Position numbers and translations under genes: made by a program. Positions 47,016-57,497 of a DNA stretch of 64,000 nt are shown in pieces; position 1 is the stretch's first letter; each line of letters begins with the position of its first letter. A model generated the notes under the pieces. It saw only the letters and a program-made list of their open reading frames with translations. It searched no databases and was not told the origin of the DNA. The DNA comes from Flavobacterium rhamnosiphilum (GTDB lineage Bacteria; Bacteroidota; Bacteroidia; Flavobacteriales; Flavobacteriaceae): assembly GCF_004349195.1 (NCBI RefSeq), contig NZ_SMLG01000003.1, forward strand, positions 248,001 to 312,000, read 5' to 3'.

Positions 47016-48068
47016 TTAAAATCCTAAATAAGTTGCAATTTCACTTCTCAAAATTACAATTCCGGTAATCATGATATTGATAATGGATAATGGAATCAAA
47101 ATTCTCCAACCCAAATGCATCAATTGATCGTATCTGAATCTTGGAATAGTCCAACGAACCCACATATAGAAAAAGATGAATCCACATAATTTGATAAACA
47201 AAGCACCAAATCCTATAACGTTAGCAATATTTACACCCCAATTTTCTACCGCCCAACTCATTCCAGGATAATTATATCCTCCAAAGAATAAAACAGCTAA
47301 AATCGTTGAAGAAATAAACATATTCGCATATTCAGCAAATAAATAGAATCCCATTTTCATCGATGAATATTCCGTGTGATATCCTCCAATTAATTCCGTT
47401 TCGCATTCCGCTAAATCAAAAGGTGTTCTATTGGTTTCTGCAAAAGCACAAATTAAGAATATAATAAAAGATAACGGTTGGTAAAACACATTCCAATTCA
47501 TTCCTGCCTGTTGCGCCGAAATCTCTCTTAAGCTCAACGTTCCGGTCATCATCAACAAAGCAATCAAGGAAAGTCCCATGGCTACTTCATAAGATACCAT
47601 TTGCGAAGCAGCACGAACGGCGCCCATCAAAGAGAACTTATTATTGGATGCCCAACCACCAATCATGATTCCGTAAACACCCACTGAAACAACTCCAATA
47701 AAGTATAACAATCCAATGTTTAAATCAGTTGCCTGCAATAGAATATCTCTTCCAAACAAATGCAGCCTGTCTCCCCAAGGAATTACGGCACTCGTCATTA
47801 AAGCGGTACTCATAGCAATTGCTGGACCCACGAAAAACAAAAATCTATTTGGAGTGTTTGGCTCAAATTCTTCTTTCGAGAATAATTTCAAACCATCGGC
47901 AAGCGGCTGAAATAATCCAAAAGGACCTGCTCTGTTTGGTCCAACACGATCTTGAAGCCAAGCGGCAACTTTTCGTTCAGCCCAAGTGGAATACATTGCC
48001 ATCAACATTGTCAAAGCAAAAACTGCAACAATAATGACACTTTTTTCTATGATAATAGTACTATCCAT
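47016..48068 (-). CDS. nuoH: NADH-quinone oxidoreductase subunit H
   Basis: 350 residues with eight membrane helices. TWAERKVAAWLQDRVGPNRA and ETNRTPFDLAECETELIGGY are the NuoH signatures around the quinone site. It starts inside the last 8 bp of nuoG. Confidence 0.97.
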   Translation of the reverse strand: MDSTIIIEKSVIIVAVFALTMLMAMYSTWAERKVAAWLQDRVGPNRAGPFGLFQPLADGLKLFSKEEFEPNTPNRFLFFVGPAIAMSTALMTSAVIPWGDRLHLFGRDILLQATDLNIGLLYFIGVVSVGVYGIMIGGWASNNKFSLMGAVRAASQMVSYEVAMGLSLIALLMMTGTLSLREISAQQAGMNWNVFYQPLSFIIFLICAFAETNRTPFDLAECETELIGGYHTEYSSMKMGFYLFAEYANMFISSTILAVLFFGGYNYPGMSWAVENWGVNIANVIGFGALFIKLCGFIFFYMWVRWTIPRFRYDQLMHLGWRILIPLSIINIMITGIVILRSEIATYLGF

Positions 48069-49110
48069 TATTACCCAAGCTTTTTTGATTAATAATGTCT
48101 TCTTCAGTCAATGGAATTTCGGCCATGCTTATTTTCTTACGGTCTTCCTCTCTACCTAAAAGGATATGCTCTTCCGTAGCGATTTCAACTTTTTCTAATT
48201 TTCTGTTGTATTTGTTTTGGTTGATAACCGAATCTTTTTCGAATGCTCTTGGTCCTTCAATAGTCCAATCTGCAATATCTTTATGGTCAAAACGACATCC
48301 ATTACAAATAAATTCATCTACTTCATGGTACTCATCTTTTCTTCCGGTAACACGTTGGATTTCGTCACCAAACATCCAAACGGTAGTTTTCCCGGAACAA
48401 GTAGGGCAATTTCTGTGTGCATTATAAGGCTTACTAAACCAAACTCTAGATTTAAATCTAAACGTTTTGTCTGTTAAAGCGCCTACTGGACAAACATCGA
48501 TCATATTTCCAGAGAACTCATTATCAACCGCTTTTGAGATACAAGTCGATATATTAGAATGATCTCCTCTATCCATTACTCCGTGCACACGATCGTCAGT
48601 CAATTGATCTGCAACCATCACACAACGGTAACAAAGAATACAACGGTTCATGTGTAATTGAATATTTGGACCAATATTTTCTGGCTCAAAAGTTCTTTTT
48701 TCTTCGATAAAACGGGTTTCTGATTTCCCGTGTTCGAAGCTTAAATTTTGTAAATCACATTCTCCTGCTTGATCACAAACTGGACAATCTAATGGGTGAT
48801 TGATCAATAAAAACTCTGTTACTGATTTTCTGGCTTCGGTTACTCTTGGTGAAGATTTACTGTTCACTTCCATTCCGTCCATACAACCTGTTACACAAGA
48901 TGCCATTAATTTAGGCATTGGTCTTGGATCAGCTTCACTTCCTTTTGCAACTTCCACTAAACAACAACGGCATTTTCCACCGCTACCTTTTAGTTTAGAA
49001 TAATAGCACATCGCTGGCGGAACTACTTCTCCACCTATCATACGTGCTGCCTGCAGGATTGTTGTTCCTGGTTCTACTTCTATGCTTTGACCGTCTATGG
49101 TTACTTTCAT
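48061..49110 (-). CDS. nuoG: NADH-quinone oxidoreductase subunit G, short form
   Basis: 349 residues. It has the N-terminal [2Fe-2S] region (MCYYSKLKGSGGKCRCC), the His-Cys region (HPLDCPVCDQAGECDLQ) and the second iron-sulfur block (CILCYRCVMV, NMIDVCPVGALTDK). The molybdopterin-like domain of the roughly 900-residue enterobacterial NuoG is missing apart from a CPTC and CNGC cysteine region. This short form is known from several Bacteroidetes complex I loci. Confidence 0.93.
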   Translation of the reverse strand: MKVTIDGQSIEVEPGTTILQAARMIGGEVVPPAMCYYSKLKGSGGKCRCCLVEVAKGSEADPRPMPKLMASCVTGCMDGMEVNSKSSPRVTEARKSVTEFLLINHPLDCPVCDQAGECDLQNLSFEHGKSETRFIEEKRTFEPENIGPNIQLHMNRCILCYRCVMVADQLTDDRVHGVMDRGDHSNISTCISKAVDNEFSGNMIDVCPVGALTDKTFRFKSRVWFSKPYNAHRNCPTCSGKTTVWMFGDEIQRVTGRKDEYHEVDEFICNGCRFDHKDIADWTIEGPRAFEKDSVINQNKYNRKLEKVEIATEEHILLGREEDRKKISMAEIPLTEEDIINQKSLGNNG

Positions 49111-49128
49111 TTTCTGAAATTCTTGACT

Positions 49129-50496
49129 TTATACGATTACTTTAGAAACTAAATGCTTTACTTTTTCAAAAGGTTCAGCAACAAAATGATCTCTATTTTT
49201 TATTTTTTCCGGGAAACGAATATGGTATTCAAACTCCTCTCTAAAGTGACGAATGGCTGCTGCCACAGGCCAAGCTGCTGCGTCACCTAATGGACAAATT
49301 GTATTTCCTTCAATTTTACTCTGAATACTCAAAAGCAAATCGATATCTTCTTCACGACCGTGACCATTTTCTATTCGGTGTAATACTTTTTCCATCCATC
49401 CTGTTCCTTCACGACAAGGGGAACATTGTCCACAGCTTTCATGGTGGTAAAAACGAGAGAAATTCCAAGTATTACGAACGATACAAGACGTATCATTGTA
49501 AACGATAAATCCACCAGATCCTAACATAGAACCTGTTGCAAATCCACCGTCACTTAACGATTCGTATGACATCAAACGATCTTCACCGTTTGCCGTTTTA
49601 TAAATTAAATGGGCAGGTAAAACGGGAACAGAACTTCCTCCCGGTACAAATGCTTTCAAAGGTCTGTCAGAACTCATTCCGCCTAAATATTCATCAGAAT
49701 TCATGAATTCATAAACACTCAGACCCAATTCAATTTCATAAACACCCGGGTTTTTGATATGCCCAGAAGCCGAAATTAATTTGGTTCCTGTAGAACGTCC
49801 AATACCAATTTTAGCATATTCTGCACCTGTATTATTGATAATCCAAGGCACAGCGGCAATTGTTTCTACATTATTTACAACCGTTGGATTTGCCCAAAGT
49901 CCTGAAATAGCAGGAAATGGTGGCTTGATACGAGGATTTCCTCTTTTTCCTTCCAAGGATTCAATCAATGCAGTTTCTTCTCCACAAATGTAAGCTCCGG
50001 CACCACAATGAACATAAAGTTCTAAATCATACCCTGAACCCAGTATATTTTTACCCAAAAATCCAGCAGCTTTTGCTTCGTTAATGGCTTTTTCTAATAT
50101 TTTGTAAACCCACATGTATTCTCCACGAATGTAAATATATGAAAGGTTTGCGCCCAAAGCATAACTGGAAGTAATCATTCCTTCAATCAATAAATGAGGA
50201 ATAAATTCCATCAAGTAGCGATCCTTGAAAGTTCCTGGCTCTGATTCATCCGCATTACAAACTAAATGTCTTGGTTTTCCTGATTTTTTATCGATGAAAC
50301 TCCATTTCATTCCTGCTGGGAATCCTGCTCCACCACGACCACGCAATCCTGAAGTTTTTACTTCTTCGACAACTTCGTCTGGTGTTAATGTTTTTATGGC
50401 TTTTTCTACTGAAGCATAACCTCCGTTTTGACGGTATACTTCGTACGTTTTAATTCCTGGAATATTTATTTTGTCTAATAATATTTTTTGTGACAT
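49129..50496 (-). CDS. nuoF: NADH-quinone oxidoreductase subunit F
   Basis: 455 residues. NADH/FMN-binding (GLRGRGGAGFPAGMKWSFID, GAGAYICGEETALIESLEGK) and the [4Fe-4S] N3 ligands in ESCGQCSPCREGTGW. Entry point of electrons from NADH. One base separates it from the nuoE stop. Confidence 0.97.
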   Translation of the reverse strand: MSQKILLDKINIPGIKTYEVYRQNGGYASVEKAIKTLTPDEVVEEVKTSGLRGRGGAGFPAGMKWSFIDKKSGKPRHLVCNADESEPGTFKDRYLMEFIPHLLIEGMITSSYALGANLSYIYIRGEYMWVYKILEKAINEAKAAGFLGKNILGSGYDLELYVHCGAGAYICGEETALIESLEGKRGNPRIKPPFPAISGLWANPTVVNNVETIAAVPWIINNTGAEYAKIGIGRSTGTKLISASGHIKNPGVYEIELGLSVYEFMNSDEYLGGMSSDRPLKAFVPGGSSVPVLPAHLIYKTANGEDRLMSYESLSDGGFATGSMLGSGGFIVYNDTSCIVRNTWNFSRFYHHESCGQCSPCREGTGWMEKVLHRIENGHGREEDIDLLLSIQSKIEGNTICPLGDAAAWPVAAAIRHFREEFEYHIRFPEKIKNRDHFVAEPFEKVKHLVSKVIV

Positions 50497-50497
50497 A

Positions 50498-51028
50498 TTA
50501 TTTATCGTGTAATATTATTGTATCGTTTTTGCAATCATCAATTAACTGGTCGATTTTTGCTGCTGTCAAATGTTCTTTGTAAAAATCGCCTAATTGCATC
50601 ATTGGAGCGTAACCACAAGCACCTAAACATTCAACACCTCTAACTTCAAATAGACCGTCTGGAGTAGGTTCGCCCACTTTTACACCTAATTTTTCGCAGG
50701 TATAATCCATTAAATCCTCCACTCCATTCAAACAACAAGGAGAAGTTTGACAAAATTCGAACATGTATTTTCCAATTGGTCTTTGGTTGTACATCGTATA
50801 AAACGAAACTACTTCGTAAACTTCAATTGGTTTAATCAAAAGGATTTCGGCTACTTTATTCATTAATTCAATACTCAACCAATTCTCGTGAGCATCTTGA
50901 ACTTCATGTAAAACAGGCAATAATGCCGATTTTTTTTTCTCTTCAGGATAATGACTTATCAATTCATTGATGCGGGACATCAATGCTTCGGTCATATTTA
51001 TTTCTTGTTTGTGATACGTACGTTCCAT
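50498..51028 (-). CDS. nuoE: NADH-quinone oxidoreductase subunit E
   Basis: 176 residues. The [2Fe-2S] N1a ligands are in CQTSPCCLNG and GVECLGACGYAPMMQL. An internal ATG 11 codons later (MTEALMSRIN) is an alternative start. Peripheral arm subunit of complex I. Confidence 0.95.
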   Translation of the reverse strand: MERTYHKQEINMTEALMSRINELISHYPEEKKKSALLPVLHEVQDAHENWLSIELMNKVAEILLIKPIEVYEVVSFYTMYNQRPIGKYMFEFCQTSPCCLNGVEDLMDYTCEKLGVKVGEPTPDGLFEVRGVECLGACGYAPMMQLGDFYKEHLTAAKIDQLIDDCKNDTIILHDK

Positions 51029-51114
51029 TTTTTATTATTTCAAATTTTGAATTCTAAATTTTTAATGCTTTTTAACTTTCATTCAAAATTTATAATTCAT
51101 CATTTATAATTTTA
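51029..51114. repeat. AT-word repeats in the nuoD-nuoE spacer
   Basis: Imperfect words such as CAAATTTTGAATTCTAAATT and AAAATTTATAATTCATCATT, with partial palindromes. No gene or clear promoter. Confidence 0.4.
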
Positions 51115-52353
51115 TTAAGCGTCTAATTCTCCGGCAATAACATTTAAACTTGACAAAATAACAATTGCATCCGATAGTAATGAACCTTTAATCATTTCTG
51201 GATACGCTTGATAGTAAATAAAACAAGGTCTGCGAAAATGCAATCTATAAGGAGTTCGACTTCCGTCAGTAACCAAATAAAAACCTAGCTCTCCATTTCC
51301 ACCTTCAACAGGATGGTAGATTTCAGCAACTGGAACAGGAACTTCTCCCATAACAATTTTGAAATGGTAAATCAACGATTCCATACTGGTGTAAACATCT
51401 TCTTTTGGTGGAAGGTAATAATCCGGAACATCAGCATGAAAATCATTTCCTTCCGGCATTTTTGCTAATGCTTGACGAATAATACTCAAACTTTCCCAAA
51501 CTTCGGCATTACGAACACAAAAACGATCATACGTATCTCCAGATTTTCCAACAGGAATAATAAAATCGAAATCTTCGTAAGAAGAATACGGTTGCGACAC
51601 CCTAACATCATAATCAACACCTGCAGCACGTAAATTTGGACCTGTAAATCCGTAAGCCATCGCTTGTTCAGCTGTTATCGCTCCAACATTTACAGTTCTG
51701 TCAATAAAGATTCTATTTCTTTCGAATAAATTTTCAAATTCTTTCCAAGCTGCTGGAAATTCGGCTAAAAACACATCTAATTTTCTAAAAGCTTCTGGTG
51801 ACCAATCTCTTTCGAAACCACCAATTCTTCCCATATTAGTAGTCAAACGCGCCCCACAAATTTCTTCGTATATTTCGTACACTTTTTCTCTAAATTGGAA
51901 CACATATAAAAATCCGGTATACGCTCCGGTATCCACACCAAGGATTGAATTACAGATGATATGATCCGTGATTCTAGCCAATTCCATTACAATAACTCTT
52001 AAATATTGCGCTCTTTTAGGAACTTCAATATCTAACAATTTTTCTAATGTCATCCACCAACCCATATTGTTTATAGGTGATGAACAATAGTTCATTCTAT
52101 CAGTAAGAGGCGTGATTTGGTAAAAAGGACGGTTTTCAGCGATTTTTTCGAAAGCTCTGTGGATGTAACCAATCGTTGGTTCCGCTTCTAGAATTCTTTC
52201 TCCATCCATCAACAGGATATTTTGAAAAATACCGTGTGTAGCTGGGTGAGTAGGTCCTAAATTCAAGATTGAAAGCTCGCTTCCATCTTCATTTAGTTGC
52301 GCTGCAATTCTTTTAGCATAGCGATGCTCTGGTGGTAATAATAGTTCTGACAT
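51115..52353 (-). CDS. nuoD: NADH-quinone oxidoreductase subunit D
   Basis: 412 residues. GPTHPATHGIFQNILLMDGE and GYIHRAFEKIAENRPF are the quinone-site blocks, and the family's C-terminal end LSSLNVIAGELDA is present. Part of the connecting module of complex I. Confidence 0.97.
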   Translation of the reverse strand: MSELLLPPEHRYAKRIAAQLNEDGSELSILNLGPTHPATHGIFQNILLMDGERILEAEPTIGYIHRAFEKIAENRPFYQITPLTDRMNYCSSPINNMGWWMTLEKLLDIEVPKRAQYLRVIVMELARITDHIICNSILGVDTGAYTGFLYVFQFREKVYEIYEEICGARLTTNMGRIGGFERDWSPEAFRKLDVFLAEFPAAWKEFENLFERNRIFIDRTVNVGAITAEQAMAYGFTGPNLRAAGVDYDVRVSQPYSSYEDFDFIIPVGKSGDTYDRFCVRNAEVWESLSIIRQALAKMPEGNDFHADVPDYYLPPKEDVYTSMESLIYHFKIVMGEVPVPVAEIYHPVEGGNGELGFYLVTDGSRTPYRLHFRRPCFIYYQAYPEMIKGSLLSDAIVILSSLNVIAGELDA

Positions 52354-52388
52354 TTAGTTAATGTGAAAAATTATAATAGTGAGTATTT

Positions 52389-52910
52389 TTAATAATTGTC
52401 TGTCGTTCTTCCAAAGAAACGGTCATCTTTATCTGTTCTTCCGCTATCTTCCATTGGGAATTCTTTTCGCATTGGAAAAGAAATCATTTCATCCATATTC
52501 AAAATACGTTTCAACTGTGGATGACCAATGAAGTTTATCCCATAAAAATCAAACGTTTCTCTTTCCATCCAGTTAGAACTTAAGAAAATGTTTGATATCG
52601 TTTTTATTTCTGGGTTTTCACCGTTGATAAATGCCTTAATTTTAATTCTTTTGTTTTCGTACCAATTGTGCAAATGATACACCACTGCAAATTGATGGTC
52701 CACATCATTGTCAGGATAGTGAATCCCACACAAATCAGTTAAAAAATGAAAACGCAATGTTGGGTCATTTTTCAAAAAAAGAATAACTGCCGTAATTTTA
52801 TCAGCAGCTACTTCAAATGAAAATATATCTTTTTCCTGATTGAATTCAAAAACAGCCGAATCAAATGTTTCAACTAATTTTTCCTGGATTTGTATCGTTT
52901 CTAGCGCCAT
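52389..52910 (-). CDS. nuoC: NADH-quinone oxidoreductase subunit C
   Basis: 173 residues. ERETFDFYGINFIGHPQLKR is the family signature. It is separate from NuoD, unlike the fused NuoCD of enterobacteria. Starts 3 bp after nuoB. Confidence 0.95.
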   Translation of the reverse strand: MALETIQIQEKLVETFDSAVFEFNQEKDIFSFEVAADKITAVILFLKNDPTLRFHFLTDLCGIHYPDNDVDHQFAVVYHLHNWYENKRIKIKAFINGENPEIKTISNIFLSSNWMERETFDFYGINFIGHPQLKRILNMDEMISFPMRKEFPMEDSGRTDKDDRFFGRTTDNY

Positions 52911-52913
52911 TAT

Positions 52914-53462
52914 TTATTTGATATTATAAGAAGCTAATAATTCTTGATATTCAGGAGAACTTCTTCTTCTTACAGATTCATTCTTTACTAATTCTTGCAA
53001 TTTCATAACGCCATCAACGATTTGTTCCGGTCTTGGAGGACAACCAGGAACATAAACGTCAACCGGAATTACTTTATCTATTCCTTGTAAAACTGAATAG
53101 GTGTCAAAGATCCCACCTGAAGTAGCACAAGCACCAACGGCAATAACCCAACGAGGCTCTGACATTTGTTCGTAAACCTGACGTAAAATTGGTGCCATTT
53201 TTTTTGAAATTGTCCCCATTACCATAAGCATATCGGCTTGACGAGGAGAAAAACTCACTCTCTCCGAACCAAATCGTGCCAAATCATAATGTGAAGCCAT
53301 TGTAGCCATGAATTCAATCCCGCAACAAGACGTTGCAAAAGGCAGCGGCCATAATGAATTAGCACGAGCCAATCCCACAACATCATTCAGTTTTGTAGCG
53401 AAGAAACCTTCACCAACAACACCTTCCGGAGGGGCAACCATATTTATATTTGAATCACTCAT
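52914..53462 (-). CDS. nuoB: NADH-quinone oxidoreductase subunit B
   Basis: 182 residues. N2 cluster ligands in ATSCCGIEFM, GACATSGGIFDTY and PGCPPRPEQIVDG. Adjacent to the quinone site. Confidence 0.97.
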   Translation of the reverse strand: MSDSNINMVAPPEGVVGEGFFATKLNDVVGLARANSLWPLPFATSCCGIEFMATMASHYDLARFGSERVSFSPRQADMLMVMGTISKKMAPILRQVYEQMSEPRWVIAVGACATSGGIFDTYSVLQGIDKVIPVDVYVPGCPPRPEQIVDGVMKLQELVKNESVRRRSSPEYQELLASYNIK

Positions 53463-53471
53463 TTTTATAAA

Positions 53472-53503
53472 AGTTATGAGTTATGAGTTATGAGTTCATA
53501 ACT
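53472..53503. repeat. Triple AGTTATG repeat with hairpin
   Basis: Three perfect tandem copies of AGTTATG (53472-53492), then AGTT and CATAACT, which is complementary to the last copy. Lies in the nuoA-nuoB spacer. Confidence 0.75.
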
Positions 53504-53559
53504 TAAATTTAAAATCAATTTAATATTTTTAATTCCAAAACCTTTTAGGTGGTTAGGAC

Positions 53560-53925
53560 TTATTCCCACTCTAAAGCTTTCTTTTTGATAATATAAAAGA
53601 AACCAACCAAAAGCAACATCATGAAAATCACCATTTTAACCATTCCTTCCATTCCCAATTCTTTGAAATTGATTGCCCATGGATACAAGAAAATCACCTC
53701 AACATCAAACAAGACAAACAAGATGGCAACAAGGAAATATTTAACTGAAAATGGAATTCTCGCATTTCCAACAGATTCAATACCACATTCGAAGTTCCTA
53801 TCTTTGATTTCAGATGATCTTTTAGGGCCTAATTTTCCTGAAACTAATATAGTTCCTACAACAAATCCTACAGCTAGGATAAACTGCATTAAAATTGGGA
53901 TATAATTTAATTGATCGGATTGCAT
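53560..53925 (-). CDS. nuoA: NADH-quinone oxidoreductase subunit A
   Basis: 121 residues with three membrane helices. RNFECGIESVGNARIPFSVK and FVLFDVEVIFLYPWAI are typical. First gene of the nuo operon; a -7 box lies 32-39 bp upstream. Confidence 0.96.
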   Translation of the reverse strand: MQSDQLNYIPILMQFILAVGFVVGTILVSGKLGPKRSSEIKDRNFECGIESVGNARIPFSVKYFLVAILFVLFDVEVIFLYPWAINFKELGMEGMVKMVIFMMLLLVGFFYIIKKKALEWE

Positions 53926-53956
53926 AGTATCGTTTTTTTTGAATAAAAATAAGCCA

Positions 53957-53964
53957 CAAAGATA
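53957..53964 (-). promoter_or_regulatory. -7 box of the nuo operon
   Basis: TATCTTTG on the minus strand, a TAnnTTTG match. The -33 element is not clear. Confidence 0.55.
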
Positions 53965-54153
53965 ACTTTCAAATTATTAAATAACAATAAAAATTCAAAA
54001 ATACATCGCAACTACAACGTTGTAAATTTACAATTTTTATTAATTATAAATAAGGAAAGATTTTTATCTTAAGATGTGTTTAACGTTTATAAAATTCAAC
54101 AATCTTAAAAAGAAGGTTCATTTATTTCGAAAGTGGCAAAAATTTTGAATAAA

Positions 54154-54187
54154 AAAAAACGTTCCGAAATAAATCGGAACGTTTTTA
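54154..54187 (-). terminator. Terminator of the cold shock gene
   Basis: AAAACGTTCCGA pairs with TCGGAACGTTTT around a 6-nt loop, with a T run on the minus strand. It is 37 bp after the stop codon. Confidence 0.9.
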
Positions 54188-54223
54188 AACATTCGTAGGC
54201 AAAAAAAATTAATTTTTTTATGC

Positions 54224-54418
54224 TTAGATAACTGCTACTTTCGCAGCAACTTTTCCTTTTCTTCCTTCTTCTTCTTCATAGCTAACTCTGTCACCTTCGC
54301 GTAATTCTTCCGCGTTGATTCCTGATGCATGAACAAAAATGTCTTTTCCTGTTTCTTCGTCTGTAATGAATCCGTAACCTTTAGATTCATTGAAAAATTT
54401 AACTGTACCTGTACGCAT
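54224..54418 (-). CDS. Cold shock protein (CspA family)
   Basis: 64 residues. RNP1-type KGYGFIT and RNP2-type IFVHASGI are both present; this is the usual length. Binds single-stranded nucleic acids and keeps mRNA unfolded. Preceded by a -7 box TACATTTG with a leader of about 23 nt, short compared with the long thermosensing leader of E. coli cspA. Confidence 0.97.
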   Translation of the reverse strand: MRTGTVKFFNESKGYGFITDEETGKDIFVHASGINAEELREGDRVSYEEEEGRKGKVAAKVAVI

Positions 54419-54447
54419 TGTAATAGTAATAATAATTTATAATGAGG

Positions 54448-54455
54448 CAAATGTA
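54448..54455 (-). promoter_or_regulatory. -7 box of the cold shock gene
   Basis: TACATTTG on the minus strand, 30 bp before the ATG. A TTTC is found about 17 bp upstream in place of the -33 TTTG. Confidence 0.55.
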
Positions 54456-54544
54456 ATATTTAATATAATACGAAAGACATTCTTCTCTTTTTATTTTGTA
54501 AAAATATTGATATTCAACGTTTTCTAACTAATTTACACCCTAAA

Positions 54545-56296
54545 TTACGATGAAACTAATTTTATATGCAACTCTTTCAATTGCGACTCATCAATTGTAG
54601 ACGGCGCATCAATCATAACATCTCTTCCTGAATTATTTTTTGGAAAAGCAATAAAGTCCCGAATCGTTTCCTGACCACCAAGAATTGCTACTAATCGATC
54701 CAATCCAAAAGCCAAACCTCCATGTGGTGGCGCTCCAAACTGGAATGCATCCATCAAGAATCCGAACTGTGCCTTAGCTTCTTCTTCGGTGAAACCTAAA
54801 TATTTAAACATTAATTGTTGTGTTGCTTTATCATGAATACGAATCGATCCACCACCAATTTCATTTCCATTCAAAACCATATCATATGCATTAGCCCGAA
54901 CTTTCCCTGGGTTCGTCTCCAATAAGTGCATGTCTTCTGGTTTAGGAGATGTAAAAGGGTGATGCATAGCATGGTAACGACCACTTTCTTCATCAAATTC
55001 TAATAATGGAAAATCAACCACCCAAAGCGGCGCAAATTCAGCTGGATTTCTCAACCCTAATCGCGTTGCTAATTCCATACGCAACGCACTTAACTGTGTA
55101 CGTGTTTTATCAGCTGGACCAGAAAGCACAAAAATCATATCGCCCGGCTGAGCACCTGTAGTTTTTGCCCAATTACTCAAATCATCTTGATCGTAGAATT
55201 TATCTACTGATGACTTATAAGTCCCGTCTTCATTGCATTTCACATACACCATTCCTGACGCACCCACTTGAGGACGCTTAACCCAGTCAATTAATCCATC
55301 TATTTCCTTACGAGTATAGTTTCCAACTCCCGGAACTGCAATTCCCACCACTAATTCCGCAGCATTGAAAACCGGAAAATCTTTGTGTTGTGCTATTTTA
55401 TTCAACTCGCCAAATTCCATTCCGAAACGGATATCTGGTTTATCATTCCCATAGGTTTTCATGGCATACTCGTAGGTAATTCTTGGGAATTTATCTACTT
55501 CGATGCCTTTTATTTCTTTCAATAAATGTCTTGTCAATCCTTCGAAAACATTCAAAATATCTTCTTGTTCCACAAAAGCCATTTCGCAATCAATTTGTGT
55601 AAATTCCGGCTGTCTGTCGGCGCGTAAATCTTCATCACGGAAACATTTCACGATTTGGAAATATTTATCCATTCCGCCCACCATTAACAATTGCTTGAAA
55701 GTTTGAGGTGATTGTGGTAACGCATAAAATTGCCCTTCATTCATTCGAGAAGGAACGACAAAATCTCTAGCTCCTTCTGGTGTAGATTTTATTAAATAAG
55801 GTGTTTCTACTTCACAAAAATCCAAATCCGAAAGGTATTTACGCACTTCCATCGCTACTTTATGACGAAACATCAAACTGTTTTTTACCGGATTTCTTCT
55901 AATATCAAGGTAACGGTATTTCATTCTGATGTCTTCCCCACCATCCGTTTCATCTTCAATTGTAAAAGGAGGCGTAAGCGAAGCGTTAAGAATAGTAAGT
56001 TGAGTAACTAAAATTTCTATCTCGCCTGTTGCAATGTTTTTATTTTTGGCTTCACGCTCAATAACAGTCCCTTTTACCTGAATTACAAATTCACGACCAA
56101 GTGTTTTTGCAAGTTCAAAAACTGATTTTTCAGAACGACCTTCGTCAAAAATCAATTGCGTAATTCCATAACGGTCACGCAAATCAACCCAATTCATAAA
56201 TCCCTTATCACGTGATTTTTGAACCCATCCCGCAAGTGTAACTTCTGTATTAATATGTGAGGCATTCAACTCACCACAATTATGACTTCTATACAT
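54545..56296 (-). CDS. aspS: Aspartyl-tRNA synthetase
   Basis: 583 residues from the ATG at 56296 ([20 protein letters not shown]). An extension to 56329 exists, but the -7 box TACTTTTG lies within it, so the shorter form is chosen. OB-fold anticodon-binding domain first, then motif 2 ([18 protein letters not shown]) and motif 3 ([16 protein letters not shown]), with the bacterial GAD insertion between. Charges tRNA-Asp. Confidence 0.97.
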   Translation of the reverse strand: MYRSHNCGELNASHINTEVTLAGWVQKSRDKGFMNWVDLRDRYGITQLIFDEGRSEKSVFELAKTLGREFVIQVKGTVIEREAKNKNIATGEIEILVTQLTILNASLTPPFTIEDETDGGEDIRMKYRYLDIRRNPVKNSLMFRHKVAMEVRKYLSDLDFCEVETPYLIKSTPEGARDFVVPSRMNEGQFYALPQSPQTFKQLLMVGGMDKYFQIVKCFRDEDLRADRQPEFTQIDCEMAFVEQEDILNVFEGLTRHLLKEIKGIEVDKFPRITYEYAMKTYGNDKPDIRFGMEFGELNKIAQHKDFPVFNAAELVVGIAVPGVGNYTRKEIDGLIDWVKRPQVGASGMVYVKCNEDGTYKSSVDKFYDQDDLSNWAKTTGAQPGDMIFVLSGPADKTRTQLSALRMELATRLGLRNPAEFAPLWVVDFPLLEFDEESGRYHAMHHPFTSPKPEDMHLLETNPGKVRANAYDMVLNGNEIGGGSIRIHDKATQQLMFKYLGFTEEEAKAQFGFLMDAFQFGAPPHGGLAFGLDRLVAILGGQETIRDFIAFPKNNSGRDVMIDAPSTIDESQLKELHIKLVSS

Positions 56297-56314
56297 GATC
56301 CAAATTTTAGACTG

Positions 56315-56322
56315 CAAAAGTA
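56315..56322 (-). promoter_or_regulatory. -7 box of aspS
   Basis: TACTTTTG on the minus strand, 19 bp before the chosen ATG. It decides the start at 56296. Confidence 0.5.
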
Positions 56323-56447
56323 AAAACAAATATTGTATTAAACCCTAAAACCACGAAACTTCAACGAAAATTAAATTATTGTTAATCTTTCAAAAAATTA
56401 ATAATTAAATAATTAAGTTTGACTAACACAATCTAACCTCATCATTT

Positions 56448-57446
56448 ATGAAAAAATTAGTACTTATTGCCATTCTATTTGCCGTTACGTTTTACAGTTA
56501 TGGGCAAGGTCCAAATTACGTTTCTTTTAATGCCGAAATAGCCAACAGAAATGGAGATTCTATTTATATCAGAGACAACAAAAAAGTGATTCGAAAAATC
56601 CAAATCAACAAAGAAGGCGTTTTTAAAGATACCTTAAACATAAAAGACGGCTTATATCTAATGTTTGACGGGGTTGAATATACCAGCTTGTATCTTAAAA
56701 ACGGATATGATTTAAAGCTAAAAATGGATGCAAAACAATTTGACGAGTCCATTGTATATTCAGGAAAAGGAGCTGTAGAGAACAATTTTTTGGCTCAAAA
56801 CACCATATCGGAAAGCAAATTTAATTACGATGAAATGCTATCGTCTAATGAAGAAGCGTTCAATAAATTAATTGCCGAGAAAAACAAAGCCGATTTAGCA
56901 AAACTAGAAACCAACAAAATGGACCCTAATTTTGTTGCTCTTCAAAAGAAAGATATTGAGAATAATTTAGCCGGCTTGACTAGATATTACAAACAAGGCC
57001 TAGCGAACAATAAATTAAACAATTCCGTTTCTCCTTCGTTTGATTATGCTAATTACAAGGGTGGAAAAACGAAGCTGGAAGACTTTAAAGGGAAATATGT
57101 ATATATAGACGTTTGGGCAACGTGGTGCGGACCCTGTCGTGCCGAAATTCCTTTCTTGAAAAAAGTTGAAGAAAAATACCATGATAAAAACATTGCTTTT
57201 GTGAGCATTTCTATTGATAAATTAAAAGATCTCGAAAAATGGAAAACCATGATAAAAGAAAAAGAATTAGGCGGCGTTCAGGTTTTTGCAGATAATGATT
57301 GGAATTCTCAATTTGTCAAAGACTTTAATATCACCGGAATCCCTAGATTTATTTTGATAGATCCGAATGGAAAAGTTGTAAAAGCAGATGCAGCCAGACC
57401 TTCGTCACCAAAACTACAAGAAGAACTGGATGTTCTTTTAAACTAA
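56448..57446 (+). CDS. TlpA-like thioredoxin with DUF4369-like N-domain
   Basis: 332 residues with a signal peptide (cleavage near residue 20). Residues about 25-115 resemble the beta-rich DUF4369-type domain, then a helical linker, then a thioredoxin fold from about 205. The redox motif WCGPC is at C227-C230 with the typical WATWCGPCRAEIPFLKKV context, and the cis-Pro is in NITGIPRFILID. Periplasmic thiol-disulfide reductase or resilience factor; the substrate is unknown. Confidence 0.92.
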   Translation: MKKLVLIAILFAVTFYSYGQGPNYVSFNAEIANRNGDSIYIRDNKKVIRKIQINKEGVFKDTLNIKDGLYLMFDGVEYTSLYLKNGYDLKLKMDAKQFDESIVYSGKGAVENNFLAQNTISESKFNYDEMLSSNEEAFNKLIAEKNKADLAKLETNKMDPNFVALQKKDIENNLAGLTRYYKQGLANNKLNNSVSPSFDYANYKGGKTKLEDFKGKYVYIDVWATWCGPCRAEIPFLKKVEEKYHDKNIAFVSISIDKLKDLEKWKTMIKEKELGGVQVFADNDWNSQFVKDFNITGIPRFILIDPNGKVVKADAARPSSPKLQEELDVLLN

Positions 57447-57469
57447 GTTTGATAAAACTAAAACAAATG

Positions 57470-57497
57470 AACCAATGTGAAAGCATTGGTTTTTTTA
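57470..57497 (+). terminator. Terminator of the TlpA-like gene
   Basis: ACCAATG pairs with CATTGGT around a 6-nt loop, followed by seven T. Confidence 0.8.

Noticed and set aside
48061..49110. Truncated nuoG as a pseudogene
   Set aside because: All N-terminal cluster motifs are intact, the gene overlaps nuoH normally, and short NuoG forms are known from Bacteroidetes.
47016..49110. Open frames on the plus strand inside nuo, odh and PUL genes
   Set aside because: They lie antisense to clear conserved genes, have no promoters or sensible protein features, and follow from codon bias.
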